DNA of 48,987 nt, taken from contig WRGY01000122.1 of the NCBI GenBank assembly GCA_009786925.1, forward strand, positions 1 through 48,987, given 5' to 3'. A program made the position numbers and the translations under genes. Positions 32,413 to 40,950 of the stretch are shown here, piece after piece. The notes under the pieces were generated by a model, which saw nothing but the letters and a program-made list of their open reading frames with translations, did no database searches and was not told where the DNA came from. Every line of letters begins with the position of its first letter. Position 1 is the first letter of the stretch. This stretch comes from Defluviitaleaceae bacterium (GTDB lineage Bacteria; Bacillota; Clostridia; Lachnospirales; WQUN01).

Positions 32413-33195
32413 ATGGAAAAATATCGAGCAATCCCTGATGGCTACATGCGCATCGGGGAACTTGCAAAAAAAACGGGCGTTACGGTACGCACGTTACAAT
32501 ATTACGATAAGGAGGGACTCCTCGCGCCATCAGGAGAAAGCGACGGCGGTATGCGGCTCTACACAGACAAAGACGCTGTGCGGCTCATGCAGATTCTTAT
32601 GATGAAAGAGCTTGGTCTAAGCCTTAGCCAAATCAAACAGAGGCTTACACATATGAACACATCCGATGATGTAATATCCGTCCTCGCAGAGCAAGCCAAC
32701 GACATCAGCAAAAAAATAGAGCAACTAACGGATTCTCTTTCCGCAATCGAAGCACTACGAGAAGAAATCATCCAAATGGAAACGGTAGATTTTAGACGAT
32801 ACGCTGCAATTTTATTCAACCTACAAATGAAAAACGAAAATTATCAGATGCTAAAATACTTTGACAACAAAAATTTTGAAAAATTCAGCGAACGCCTGGG
32901 TGCGGTAGATGCAATAGAATTTATCAAAATCACAAACAGTATAAATAACCAAGCCTCGGTGTTCTACAAAAAAGGCATACCACCCGAAAGTGAGGAAGTA
33001 CAAAAGTTTGCAAAATCATACTGGGAGGGAATGATGAAATTTTACGGAGGTGACATGGATTCTTTAAGAGAAATGAGTACGCAGGTAGAAAAAATGAAGG
33101 CCGAAAACAAACTAAACGAGAAGTTTGTTTCGGCGTATGATTACACAAAAAAAGCAATGAAAATTTATTTTTCTAAATTGGAGGAAAATCAATGA
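32413..33195 (+). CDS. MerR family regulator with TipAS-like C-terminal domain
   Basis: This 260-residue protein has a MerR helix-turn-helix (YMRIGELAKKTGVTVRTLQYYDKEGLLAPS, residues 11-40 region) and a coiled-coil dimer helix (about 85-120). Its helical C-terminal domain (about 150-255, with KFAKSYWEGMMKFYGGD) resembles the antibiotic-binding TipAS fold. Such regulators activate their own operon when they bind a drug or peptide. The ATG at 32413 follows GGAGGT; the frame is open further up but that part is promoter. Its stop overlaps the ABC ATPase start (ATGA), tying the regulator to the transporter. Confidence 0.88.
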   Translation: MEKYRAIPDGYMRIGELAKKTGVTVRTLQYYDKEGLLAPSGESDGGMRLYTDKDAVRLMQILMMKELGLSLSQIKQRLTHMNTSDDVISVLAEQANDISKKIEQLTDSLSAIEALREEIIQMETVDFRRYAAILFNLQMKNENYQMLKYFDNKNFEKFSERLGAVDAIEFIKITNSINNQASVFYKKGIPPESEEVQKFAKSYWEGMMKFYGGDMDSLREMSTQVEKMKAENKLNEKFVSAYDYTKKAMKIYFSKLEENQ

Positions 33196-33896
33196 CAAGC
33201 GTAAGCATGAAAGATGTACAAAAATCATTTGGTAAAAATCATGTATTAAGAGGCATAACCTTCGATACGAAGGTCGGCGAGATTTTTGGACTACTGGGGC
33301 CCTCAGGCTCCGGCAAGACGACGATTATTAATATTTTGACAAAGCAATTTGGCGTAGATAGCGGCGAATGTTTTGTTAGTGTCGGTAGCAACGAGATTGG
33401 CCTGATGTTGGAGCATGACGGATTGTTCTCCCGACTTTCCTGTGCAGACAACTTACATGTTTTCCGAGAAATATACGGGATTCCGAAAAAGCGAGTGGAA
33501 GAAGTACTGGAAAGCGTCGGGCTTTCTAATGCAACAAAAACCTCCGCGGACAAGCTCTCAAAGGGTATGCGCCAACGTCTGGTAATCGCCCGCGCAATCC
33601 TTCACCACCCAAAAATCCTATTCCTTGATGAGCCGACAAGCGCGCTCGACCCCGTCACCGCACGCGGCATCTACAAACTAATCATGGAGTTGCGCGAAAA
33701 AGGCTCGACGATTTTTTTGACCACTCACAACATGGAAGAAGCAACAAATCTATGTGACCGCGTAGTAATGCTGCATGATGGAAAAATAATAGAGCAAGGT
33801 AATCCAAAAGAAATCTGCACACGTTACAACGCAATAAAAACCATACACGACCTGGAAAGCGTATTTATCCAACTTACAGGAGGAGGCCTAAAATGA
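33192..33896 (+). CDS. ABC transporter ATP-binding protein (drug efflux type)
   Basis: This 234-residue nucleotide-binding subunit has Walker A GPSGSGKTT, signature LSKGMRQRL, Walker B ILFLDEPTSALD and switch LTTHNME. It has a degenerate Q-loop region (EIGLMLEHDGLF). Start and stop codons overlap the neighbours by four bases each, giving a tightly coupled MerR-ATPase-permease operon. By family and regulation it probably exports an antibiotic or peptide sensed by the MerR protein; the compound is unknown. Confidence 0.92.
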   Translation: MTSVSMKDVQKSFGKNHVLRGITFDTKVGEIFGLLGPSGSGKTTIINILTKQFGVDSGECFVSVGSNEIGLMLEHDGLFSRLSCADNLHVFREIYGIPKKRVEEVLESVGLSNATKTSADKLSKGMRQRLVIARAILHHPKILFLDEPTSALDPVTARGIYKLIMELREKGSTIFLTTHNMEEATNLCDRVVMLHDGKIIEQGNPKEICTRYNAIKTIHDLESVFIQLTGGGLK

Positions 33897-34615
33897 GACC
33901 ACTAAAAGCCCTTTTTAAGAAACAGTTTAAAGATACAATAAAAAATCCTGCCATACTTATCCAGTTTATCATCTTCCCGATAATAGCCTTTGTCATCGAC
34001 CATCTCGTTACAAATATGTATGGCATCACCGAAGAAGCACTTGCCAATATGCCTAACCAAGTCACCATGCAAGCAGGAATTTTTGCAGGCATGGGACTCA
34101 TCATGGTGCCTATGGGGATTATTGCAGAGGACATGGACAAAAAGAGTCTGCGATTTCTTTCTATGGCGGGCGTAAGACCCATGTCTTATCTGATGGGTGT
34201 CAACGGTGTCATGCTGGCCGCCGCGCTTTGTACCGCCATCGCATTTACCCTCATAGGTGGATTTAGTGGTACAGATTTTTGGATTTTTTTGGCGGCAATG
34301 ATGTCGGGTTCGATTGCATCCATTATACTCGGCTCTACCTTTGGGCTACTGGCAGGTAATCAGCAATCAGCCTCCGCACTCGCCTTCCCTGCCGCGATTG
34401 TCATCGGCTTTGGGCCTATGATGGCACAGTTTAATGATGACATTGCAAGAGTCATGCATGTAGTTTACACCCAGCACTTTAATGTAATCGCAGAATATTT
34501 GAATTTTGGCATTTCTGACGCTCCGCTTTGGCATAGCTTTGCCATCATGTGGGCAAACACCGCTGTGTTGCTTATTTTATTCGCATTAGCATATCGGAGC
34601 AAAGGAATAGCATAA
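33893..34615 (+). CDS. ABC-2 type permease of the MerR-regulated exporter
   Basis: This 240-residue protein has six hydrophobic segments: ILIQFIIFPIIAFVI near the N-terminus, AGIFAGMGLIMVPMGIIAEDMDKKSLRF with the family 'EDxxKKSLRF' loop, three central helices and a C-terminal ANTAVLLILFALAY. It is the membrane half of the exporter with the preceding ATPase. Its TAA lies inside the loop of a hairpin shared with the convergent sugar permease gene, whose stop is two bases away. Confidence 0.88.
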   Translation: MRPLKALFKKQFKDTIKNPAILIQFIIFPIIAFVIDHLVTNMYGITEEALANMPNQVTMQAGIFAGMGLIMVPMGIIAEDMDKKSLRFLSMAGVRPMSYLMGVNGVMLAAALCTAIAFTLIGGFSGTDFWIFLAAMMSGSIASIILGSTFGLLAGNQQSASALAFPAAIVIGFGPMMAQFNDDIARVMHVVYTQHFNVIAEYLNFGISDAPLWHSFAIMWANTAVLLILFALAYRSKGIA

Positions 34616-34627
34616 CCTTATTCCTTT
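34601..34627. terminator. Bidirectional hairpin between convergent transporter genes
   Basis: AAAGGAATA (34601-34609) pairs with TATTCCTTT (34619-34627) around a 9-base loop that holds the stop codons of both convergent genes. The AT-rich stem ends in A/T runs, so it could end transcription in either direction, though the stem is weak. Confidence 0.5.
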
Positions 34628-35457
34628 AGCCCTGTAGCCTTAATCCCTTGCACGATGTAGCGCGACGCTACGAGATACAAAATCATCGGTGGGATTATCA
34701 TCAACATAGCCATAGCCATTTGCAGATTCCACTGCACCATATGTGGCGAACCATGTACGCGGAAGCCCGCAAGCGCACCTGTCGTGAGCGGACGCAAATG
34801 GTTTGCCTGTACATAAATCAATGGCTGGAAGAGTTCATTCCACCACCAAATAGCAGAAAGCACTCCGATGGTAATAAAAACAGGCTTTGCAAGCGGCACA
34901 ACCACTATCGAAAACACTTGCCACTGGTTACATCCATCTATTTTTGCCGCTTCGCCAAGGCTTTTTGGAATAGTCATAAAAAATTGCCTAAACAAAAATA
35001 CGTTATACGGAAACGCAAAAAACCCGGGTACAATCATAGGCCACAATGAATCCAACCAACCCAACTCTCGGAAAATAATAAACTGCGGGATAATTGTAGT
35101 GACGGCAGGAACCATCATAGTCGCAAGTATAAGCGCGAAGAAAAACTTGCGCCCCCTAAACTCCATCTGAGCCAGCGGATATGCCACCATGGAGCTGGAA
35201 ATCAATGTACCCACCGTATTGGCTACGATTAAAATCATTGTATTCCTAAAATACAGCAAGAAGTTACTGTTGCGCAGCACATATACATAGTTGCTAAACT
35301 GCGGTGTCTCCGGAAAAAGACGCGGCGGAAAATGACTAATCCCGGGCAGAGTCCTTAGCGAATTGGAAAAAATCCAAAAAACAGGAAACATCATAAAAGC
35401 GGCAACAAGCAACAAAATTGAATATTGCAAAATTTTTAACCAAGGAAATGTTTTCAT
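34618..35457 (-). CDS. Carbohydrate ABC transporter permease, MalG type (CUT1)
   Basis: This 279-residue inner-membrane protein has six spans and the EAA loop GEAAKIDGCNQWQVFSIVVVPLAKPVF that contacts the ATPase. The N-terminus IFSNSLRTLPGISHFPPRLFPETPQFSNY is typical of MalG-like CUT1 permeases. I chose the ATG at 35457 behind an AGGGGGG run. It is the last gene of the GH127 sugar operon and pairs with the MalF-type gene 13 bases upstream. No ATPase is encoded here, as is usual for clostridial CUT1 operons served by a shared MsmX-type ATPase elsewhere. Confidence 0.93.
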   Translation of the reverse strand: MKTFPWLKILQYSILLLVAAFMMFPVFWIFSNSLRTLPGISHFPPRLFPETPQFSNYVYVLRNSNFLLYFRNTMILIVANTVGTLISSSMVAYPLAQMEFRGRKFFFALILATMMVPAVTTIIPQFIIFRELGWLDSLWPMIVPGFFAFPYNVFLFRQFFMTIPKSLGEAAKIDGCNQWQVFSIVVVPLAKPVFITIGVLSAIWWWNELFQPLIYVQANHLRPLTTGALAGFRVHGSPHMVQWNLQMAMAMLMIIPPMILYLVASRYIVQGIKATGLKE

Positions 35458-35470
35458 ATATCGTTCCCCC

Positions 35471-36364
35471 CTAATCATAGTGTACAAGTTTTTTAGAAAC
35501 TCTAAACTGGATTGCGCCCACCGTTGCTACTATGATAAACAGTACCGTGGCAATCGCCGATGCCATGCCCATATTAAACATCCTAAATGCGGAGTTATAC
35601 AGCTCCAAACTAAGCACCGTAGTCTCATTTGCGGGTCCGCCGCCTGTAAGCGGAAAGACAATCGAAAACGCCGTGTTAAACGAGTTTACCGTCCCTACAA
35701 CAACGTTAAACAGTATAATCGGCGAAATATACGGCATCGTCACATGCCAAAACCGCTGTACATAATTGGCACCCTCTATATCTGCCGCTTCGTACAAATG
35801 CTGTGGCACATCCTTAAATGCCGCATTAAAAATCAACATCATCTGACCTGTAGAATAAGTAAAAATTGTAACAATACCAAGTGACACCCATACCCAAAAT
35901 GTATCATTTAGCCAGTTTGGCTGTGCCGCTATGCCGATGACAGAAAGCCCATAGTTTAAAATCCCCAAATGCTGGTTAAAAATCAACTGGAAAACAAAAG
36001 CAAGTGCAACACTCGGCATGACCGCCGGGATAAAGAAGCAAAACTGAAAAAATCCCATAAATTTCAATCTAAAATTCAACAAAGTAGCCATAAAAAGCGA
36101 AGCCGTAACCGAAACAACAACACTAATCACTGTATAAATCAGCGTAGCCCTAAGCGAATTTAAAAACCCTGAACCGGGCGAGAACATAGTAATATAGTTG
36201 CGAAACCCAATAAACTCAGGCGGACTAAGCAAATTCCACCGCGTAAGACTCAACACAAGCGACGCAATTATCGGCCCACCTGTAAACAATAGAAATCCAA
36301 TAAACCACGGCGAAAGAAATCCATATGCCGCAAGATTATTCTTCATACGTTCTGCCCGATTCAT
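35471..36364 (-). CDS. Carbohydrate ABC transporter permease, MalF type (CUT1)
   Basis: This 297-residue inner-membrane protein has six spans, a first helix at AYGFLSPWFIGFLLFTGGP, and the EAA loop LYEAADIEGANYVQRFWHVTMPYISP. It forms the translocation pore with the MalG-type subunit. The ATG at 36364 is set by AAGGAGG at a spacing of 7. It lies 47 bases after the binding-protein gene, separated by a stable UUCG hairpin that may lower its expression relative to the binding protein. Confidence 0.93.
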   Translation of the reverse strand: MNRAERMKNNLAAYGFLSPWFIGFLLFTGGPIIASLVLSLTRWNLLSPPEFIGFRNYITMFSPGSGFLNSLRATLIYTVISVVVSVTASLFMATLLNFRLKFMGFFQFCFFIPAVMPSVALAFVFQLIFNQHLGILNYGLSVIGIAAQPNWLNDTFWVWVSLGIVTIFTYSTGQMMLIFNAAFKDVPQHLYEAADIEGANYVQRFWHVTMPYISPIILFNVVVGTVNSFNTAFSIVFPLTGGGPANETTVLSLELYNSAFRMFNMGMASAIATVLFIIVATVGAIQFRVSKKLVHYD

Positions 36365-36386
36365 ATACACTCCTCCTTATGTAAGG

Positions 36387-36406
36387 GAGTCCCCCGAAGG
36401 GGACTC
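36387..36406 (-). promoter_or_regulatory. Intercistronic UUCG-tetraloop hairpin
   Basis: On the minus strand GAGTCCCC-TTCG-GGGGACTC forms a perfect 8-bp GC-rich stem capped by the very stable UUCG loop. No U-tract follows, so it is more likely a 3' stabiliser of the binding-protein mRNA than a full terminator. Confidence 0.8.
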
Positions 36407-36411
36407 AAAAA

Positions 36412-37650
36412 CTAACGTAATGCGTCCAGCTCGCGTTGTGCGGCAGGGATTTCTACGTTTATTACATGGTCAATAGAATTGATTCCGAGCAAAACAGAGT
36501 CAAATTGGCTCACAAGGTTGCCCGTTACGGAAGAGTTTAACAATACAAATGTAAACGCACCGTAATGATTAAAGTAGTCAAACGCACCCCAGTTTGTTGG
36601 GCCGTGTTGACCCGCTACGCGGTGATAACCCTGTGCGGCAACACTCATCATTGCAGATGGGTTAGCAGAGAATTGGCTGAGTTCACGTTGGCCGTTGTAG
36701 CTCATCATCCACTCAATAAATGTCCAAGCTTCTTCCGGATGGTCGCTCTGCGCGTTGATTGTGAAGAATCCTGTATGAAGAGCTGTGTGAGCGCGGCTGT
36801 CACGAGGCAGAGGCACGATGTCCCATCTGAAAGGAACATCCGCATAACCCGGCACAAACCAGTTGCCTTGACGTGTCATTGCCGCCATTCCTGCCGCGAA
36901 GAGGTCGCCCAAACCGCCGCCCGGCTGTGGTGTTACTTGGTATTCATTTGTTAGCCTGTACATAAACTCTAATGTACGACGGAGACCGGGGCCCATAGAG
37001 AGATTCATGTTTGCGTCTACTACGGCATCGCCCGCTTGCCCAATCATAGAATACCAGATGCCGCCAAAGTCTATGGGAGCAAGTCCCCATTGTGTGGTGC
37101 TTGCGCCGTCACGGATGGTGAGAGCCTGTGCCGCCGCTGCCATATCATCCCATGTCCAGTTATCTGTGGGATACGGAATACCTGCCGCATCAAACATATC
37201 CTTGTTGAAATACAGGAAATGTCCTGCGTATACCCAGGGTATACCATAGAGTCCGCCGCCTGTTACGTCGGTGATACCATCTACTGCCGCCATAAAGTCG
37301 TCCATTCTTACAAGGTCACTGGCATTGATTCTGTCATTCAGGCGCAGAATGTTACCATTGGCCGCAAAACGTGGCATGTCTACTTCCCATGCAAGGATTA
37401 CGTCAGGTGCTGTGCCGCCGATTACCATTGTATTGATTACCGTGGAGTAGTCCTCCGGAATCGATACAATTTCGATACGGATGTCGTCTTGTACAGCGTG
37501 GAATGCCTGGATAAAGCTCGCGCTTTCGTCTACCGTGTCCCACATGCTAAAGCGAATGGTAACAGGACCGTCTGCATCATCGTTTCCGCAAGCGGCAAGC
37601 AAACCTACTGCCACTGCAAGTAAAAAACAGAGTGCAAAAATTTTTTTCAT
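36412..37650 (-). CDS. Extracellular sugar-binding lipoprotein (CUT1)
   Basis: This 412-residue protein has a lipoprotein signal peptide with lipobox LLAAC (Cys21), a short Asp-rich linker, then the family 1-type solute-binding fold: VTIRFSMWDTVDESASFIQAF, GGTAPDVILAWEVDMPRFA, WVYAGHFLYFNKDMFDAAGIPYP and GGGLGDLFAAGMAAMTRQGNW. It would capture an oligosaccharide at the cell surface for the two permeases downstream. Given the upstream GH127 gene, arabinose-containing oligosaccharides are the likeliest cargo, by inference. A good AGGAGG site precedes the ATG. Confidence 0.93.
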   Translation of the reverse strand: MKKIFALCFLLAVAVGLLAACGNDDADGPVTIRFSMWDTVDESASFIQAFHAVQDDIRIEIVSIPEDYSTVINTMVIGGTAPDVILAWEVDMPRFAANGNILRLNDRINASDLVRMDDFMAAVDGITDVTGGGLYGIPWVYAGHFLYFNKDMFDAAGIPYPTDNWTWDDMAAAAQALTIRDGASTTQWGLAPIDFGGIWYSMIGQAGDAVVDANMNLSMGPGLRRTLEFMYRLTNEYQVTPQPGGGLGDLFAAGMAAMTRQGNWFVPGYADVPFRWDIVPLPRDSRAHTALHTGFFTINAQSDHPEEAWTFIEWMMSYNGQRELSQFSANPSAMMSVAAQGYHRVAGQHGPTNWGAFDYFNHYGAFTFVLLNSSVTGNLVSQFDSVLLGINSIDHVINVEIPAAQRELDALR

Positions 37651-37682
37651 GTTTTTCCTCCTAGGATTTTATTGCTCATATA

Positions 37683-39596
37683 TTATTGCGCAAGCGCAAG
37701 AGAGCCTAAGTAAACACGCATTTCATTTTCGCCGCGATTTGCCCACATAAAATATGGAATAAGCTTCAAATCGCAGGGTTGCAACGTGGGTTTTGTAGTG
37801 CCATACAACGTGGTTTGTTTATTGTCATATGAATACGCCTTAGTCTGCAATGCCACACCTTCGGCGAGAAGCCCTTGAGGCATTTTGACCTCGGTGAGTG
37901 GGGCGTTGTCATCCAACACATATCGAGAAAGCAACTCACCATTATCGACCTGCTCTGCGCAGTAGACAATGGGACCGCGCATTACAGCCGCTTTCCCTGC
38001 GTTAACCTGCACATCTGCCACGCTGTATATATATCGCGGTGCCATATCAAATATGATTTCTATAGTATCGTTTTTCCAATCTCGGGTGACGACCATATAG
38101 CCGTTTTCTGTTTTTACATCCATCGGCCGGCCGTTAATTTTTACGGATTTGACAGGCGCGGCCTGCGGATTACGAAGATATACGTCAAAGCTCCCGCCTT
38201 GCACGGTTAATGTAGCTGTATCTCCGAAGGGATACGATGTAGAAACATTAATTTCTCGCATACCATCCTTCGCGCTTCCTTCGCAGTACAAATTTACATA
38301 CAGTCCTTCGTCCGTTTTTCCATATGCATACAACCCCAATCCCATCACAGTGCGAGCAAGGTTTGACGGACAACATGCACAGTCAAACCACTTTGGGCGT
38401 ACAGGTTTTATATGCTTGTAGTTTGGATTGTTTTCAACTTTTTTCGGCTCCACTTCCAAAGGATTTACATAGAAAAACCCTTTGCCATCCAAAGAAATCC
38501 CGGCAAGTACAGTATTGTATAATGCAATTTCCATTGTGTCGGCGTATTTTGCATCACCGTACATTGCATTCATCCTGCGGCAAAACATCATTAGGCCAAC
38601 GGACGCACATGTTTCTCCATAAATCAAATCGTTGGGCAAATCATATGCGGATGTAAAGCGTTCGCCTATCGAAGCGGAGCCTATAGCACCCGTCACATAC
38701 ATTTGTTTTTCTGTGATGTCGCGGTATAAAATTTCGCAAGCATCAGCGAGAGCCTTATCATTTTGTTCGCTTGCCAAATCAGCCATCGCGCTGTACATAT
38801 ACACCGCACGCACAGAATGCCCCATCGCCACTTTTTGTTCAAAGGGTGGGGCAACGGCTTGATAATAATCCTGACCAAATGTCGTAAGCTCGGGGAATAC
38901 TTCTTTATACGTAGGGCGTTGTTGCTCAAGCAAGAAATAATATGGCTTTTTGCCACGCTCATTAATAAAATACGCTGCAAGGTTTAAGTATTTTTTTTCT
39001 TTTGTTACTTCAAAGAGTTTGTATAAAGCCAGCTCTATCTCCTGATGCCCCGGGTAGCCACTTTTTTTACCTTCTCCAAAAACGCTGTCGATACAATCCG
39101 CAAAACGTTTTGCAACTTCCAAAAACGCCGCCTTGCCCGTGGCATCGTGGTATGCAACCGCCGCTTCGATAAGATGACCCGCACAATACAGCTCATGCCC
39201 ATGTTGCAAATTTGTCCAACGAGTCTTTGGGTCGCGGTAGTGAGTATTTACATATCCATCCTCGCCCTGTGCTTCTCCGATGAGAGTAATTACGTCATCG
39301 GCGAGTTTTTCCAGCTCTGCATCGGGATAGACGGCCAATGTGTATGCGACGGACTCCAACCACTTGTACAAATCGCTGTCTTGGAACACCATCCCATAAA
39401 ACTCGTCCTGCACCCTGCCCGCCGCTATTTCAAAGTTTTTTATACAAGAACTCCGAGCCGCATCGGGTATACGGTCGTTTAGAATATCCCACTGATACGG
39501 AATAACCTCTTTGCGTATCAGCTCCATATATCTGCTCCAAAACGAGCCGCCGACAGTAATATCCTTTAACGAAAGGGGCAGTATCTTTTTTGTCAT
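37683..39596 (-). CDS. Glycoside hydrolase family 127, beta-L-arabinofuranosidase-like
   Basis: This 637-residue cytoplasmic enzyme lacks a signal peptide, so its substrate is imported first. It matches the GH127 (DUF1680) plan: an (alpha/alpha)6 barrel with QGEDGYVNTHY, NLQHGHELYCAGHLIEAAVAY and GHSVRAVYMYSA, then C-terminal beta domains. The unusual zinc/cysteine active site known from HypBA1 is complete: Glu312 (GERF), Glu328 and Cys330 (YGETC), and Cys408-Cys409 (CACCPSN), with the same spacing. Cys409 would be the nucleophile. Removal of beta-L-arabinofuranose from arabinosides is likely. The ATG overlaps the LacI stop (ATGA). Confidence 0.93.
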   Translation of the reverse strand: MTKKILPLSLKDITVGGSFWSRYMELIRKEVIPYQWDILNDRIPDAARSSCIKNFEIAAGRVQDEFYGMVFQDSDLYKWLESVAYTLAVYPDAELEKLADDVITLIGEAQGEDGYVNTHYRDPKTRWTNLQHGHELYCAGHLIEAAVAYHDATGKAAFLEVAKRFADCIDSVFGEGKKSGYPGHQEIELALYKLFEVTKEKKYLNLAAYFINERGKKPYYFLLEQQRPTYKEVFPELTTFGQDYYQAVAPPFEQKVAMGHSVRAVYMYSAMADLASEQNDKALADACEILYRDITEKQMYVTGAIGSASIGERFTSAYDLPNDLIYGETCASVGLMMFCRRMNAMYGDAKYADTMEIALYNTVLAGISLDGKGFFYVNPLEVEPKKVENNPNYKHIKPVRPKWFDCACCPSNLARTVMGLGLYAYGKTDEGLYVNLYCEGSAKDGMREINVSTSYPFGDTATLTVQGGSFDVYLRNPQAAPVKSVKINGRPMDVKTENGYMVVTRDWKNDTIEIIFDMAPRYIYSVADVQVNAGKAAVMRGPIVYCAEQVDNGELLSRYVLDDNAPLTEVKMPQGLLAEGVALQTKAYSYDNKQTTLYGTTKPTLQPCDLKLIPYFMWANRGENEMRVYLGSLALAQ

Positions 39597-40660
39597 GATT
39601 GTTCTCTCCATTCACAGGATTGTTTTTTTACCGTTTCGCGCAAAACCATCTTGCTTGGGATTATTATTTTGTTTTTTCCATTATTTTTGCTCTTTAGCTT
39701 TTCTACAGCTATCTGCGCCGCGTTGTATCCGATTGATTTTAGGTCGATTTCTGCGGTGGTAAGCTTTGGAGAAACAAATTCCGACGCATCGCGATTGTCA
39801 AACCCCACAACCGATATATCCCCCGGCACACTAAGCCCTGCTTCTTTGATAGCATCCATCGCACCTATTGCCATGAGGTCATTCATTGCAAACACGGCAG
39901 TGGGCTTGTGCGCAGACCCCAGCAAACTTTTCATGCAGTGATAGCCAGAGTCTCTCTCCCAGTCACCGTTTTTAACCATATGATTGTCAAGCAAAAGACC
40001 CGCTTCTTCGAATGCCCGCTGCACACCTCTTAGGCGTTGTTGTGCGGGTGGAGTATGTTCAAGCCCGGAAATAACTGCGATTTTTTCATGCCCGGCATTT
40101 ATCAAATATCGCATCATTTCCGCAGAAATATTTTCGTTTTCATATGTTACAAAGCAGGTATGTTCGTCCTCCGAAGTAGAATATGCAATTATCACAGGTT
40201 TGTTGATATTAGGTATAACTCCTGATATGTCGCGGTCAAACATGCCGACATATATCACCGCATCCACCTTTGCCCCATACACCAAAAACATCAGCTCTTG
40301 ATTTATTTTTTCTCCCTGGTGGACGATTTGGTCGTAGCGATTATACAGGCTGTTTAGCATACGAAGGTCGTTTAGCAGTATACGATAATCTGTGTTTTCA
40401 ATATATTCAGAAATCCCATTGATAATAGGAGGGACAGAAAACGAGAGTATATCTTCCACAAGTATGCCGATTGTGTTTGTTTTTTTTGTACGAAGGCTCT
40501 GGGCTACAGTATTTGGCAAATAGCCTGTTTTCGTGATTACATCAAGCACACGTTTTTGCCTTTCGGGCGCGACGGGCTTTGTACCGTTAATCACATACGA
40601 AACGGTCGCCGTAGATACACCTGCCGCTTTTGCTATGTCCCTGATGGTAATATCCGCCAC
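39593..40660 (-). CDS. LacI family regulator of the GH127 operon
   Basis: This 355-residue regulator has an N-terminal LacI helix-turn-helix (ITIRDIAKAAGVSTATVSYV, then the hinge helix NTVAQSLRTKKTNTIGILV) and a periplasmic-binding-like sensor domain ending RDASEFVSPKLTTAEIDL. It is the first gene of the operon and probably represses it until an arabinose-type sugar binds. I take the GTG at 40660, just before the conserved ADITIRDIA, with AGGA upstream; the frame opens earlier with TTG at 40684, which has no site. A matching LacI operator lies at the promoter. Confidence 0.9.
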   Translation of the reverse strand: MADITIRDIAKAAGVSTATVSYVINGTKPVAPERQKRVLDVITKTGYLPNTVAQSLRTKKTNTIGILVEDILSFSVPPIINGISEYIENTDYRILLNDLRMLNSLYNRYDQIVHQGEKINQELMFLVYGAKVDAVIYVGMFDRDISGVIPNINKPVIIAYSTSEDEHTCFVTYENENISAEMMRYLINAGHEKIAVISGLEHTPPAQQRLRGVQRAFEEAGLLLDNHMVKNGDWERDSGYHCMKSLLGSAHKPTAVFAMNDLMAIGAMDAIKEAGLSVPGDISVVGFDNRDASEFVSPKLTTAEIDLKSIGYNAAQIAVEKLKSKNNGKNKIIIPSKMVLRETVKKQSCEWREQS

Positions 40661-40688
40661 CTCAATCCTGCACAATAAAAACAAAATC

Positions 40689-40735
40689 TAAACGTTTAAC
40701 TATGTAAATTATACACAAAAGCAACCGACAGTCAA
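40689..40735 (-). promoter_or_regulatory. Promoter and LacI-type operator of the GH127 operon
   Basis: On the minus strand TTGACT (40730-40735) and TATAAT (40708-40713) are 16 bases apart. The perfect palindrome TAAACGTTTA (40689-40698), with the central CG typical of LacI-family sites, lies at the expected transcription start. Repressor binding there would block initiation. Confidence 0.8.
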
Positions 40736-40764
40736 CATGAATTTTTTTATAGAAGTGACCGGCT

Positions 40765-40797
40765 AAAAAACGCCTCGCATATGCATAAAATGCGGGC
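40765..40797 (-). terminator. Intrinsic terminator downstream of the WG-repeat operon
   Basis: On the minus strand GCCCGCAT pairs with ATGCG-A-GGC (one bulge) around a 9-base loop and is followed by six T. It would end leftward transcription coming from the WG-repeat gene before the GH127 operon promoter. The surrounding 40736-40834 holds no gene. Confidence 0.75.
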
Positions 40798-40799
40798 TT

Positions 40800-40822
40800 G
40801 AGCGGTTTTGACCAAAACATCT
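40800..40822 (-). repeat. 23-bp repeat, copy 2 (inverted copy of 18302-18324)
   Basis: This is an exact 23-base match, in inverted orientation, to the sequence upstream of the CCTEC membrane protein gene. It lies between the terminator and the permease-like remnant. Confidence 0.75.
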
Positions 40823-40834
40823 TTTGTAAAATCC

Positions 40835-40948
40835 TTATTCCCTAACCTGTAGCATCTCCAGTGGCGAACGGTTTGTTATGTATATTGCACCTGTCACCGC
40901 TCCTATAGCCATGCCGGTAAAGCATTGTGCAGAAAAGGTTAATGCCTC
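40835..40948 (-). pseudogene. Possible 3' remnant of an FtsX-like permease gene
   Basis: About 37 codons on the minus strand read GIVEALTFSAQCFTGMAIGAVTGAIYITNRSPLEMLQVRE before a stop (shown here in the 40835-40948 frame). A final hydrophobic helix followed by a basic turn and 'SPLEMLQVRE' resembles the end of FtsX/MacB-type ABC permeases ('SPLEALR.E'). No start codon with a ribosome binding site or upstream part of such a gene is present; the WG-repeat gene abuts it. It may be a fragment left by a deletion, or coincidence. Confidence 0.3.
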
Positions 40949-40950
40949 GA

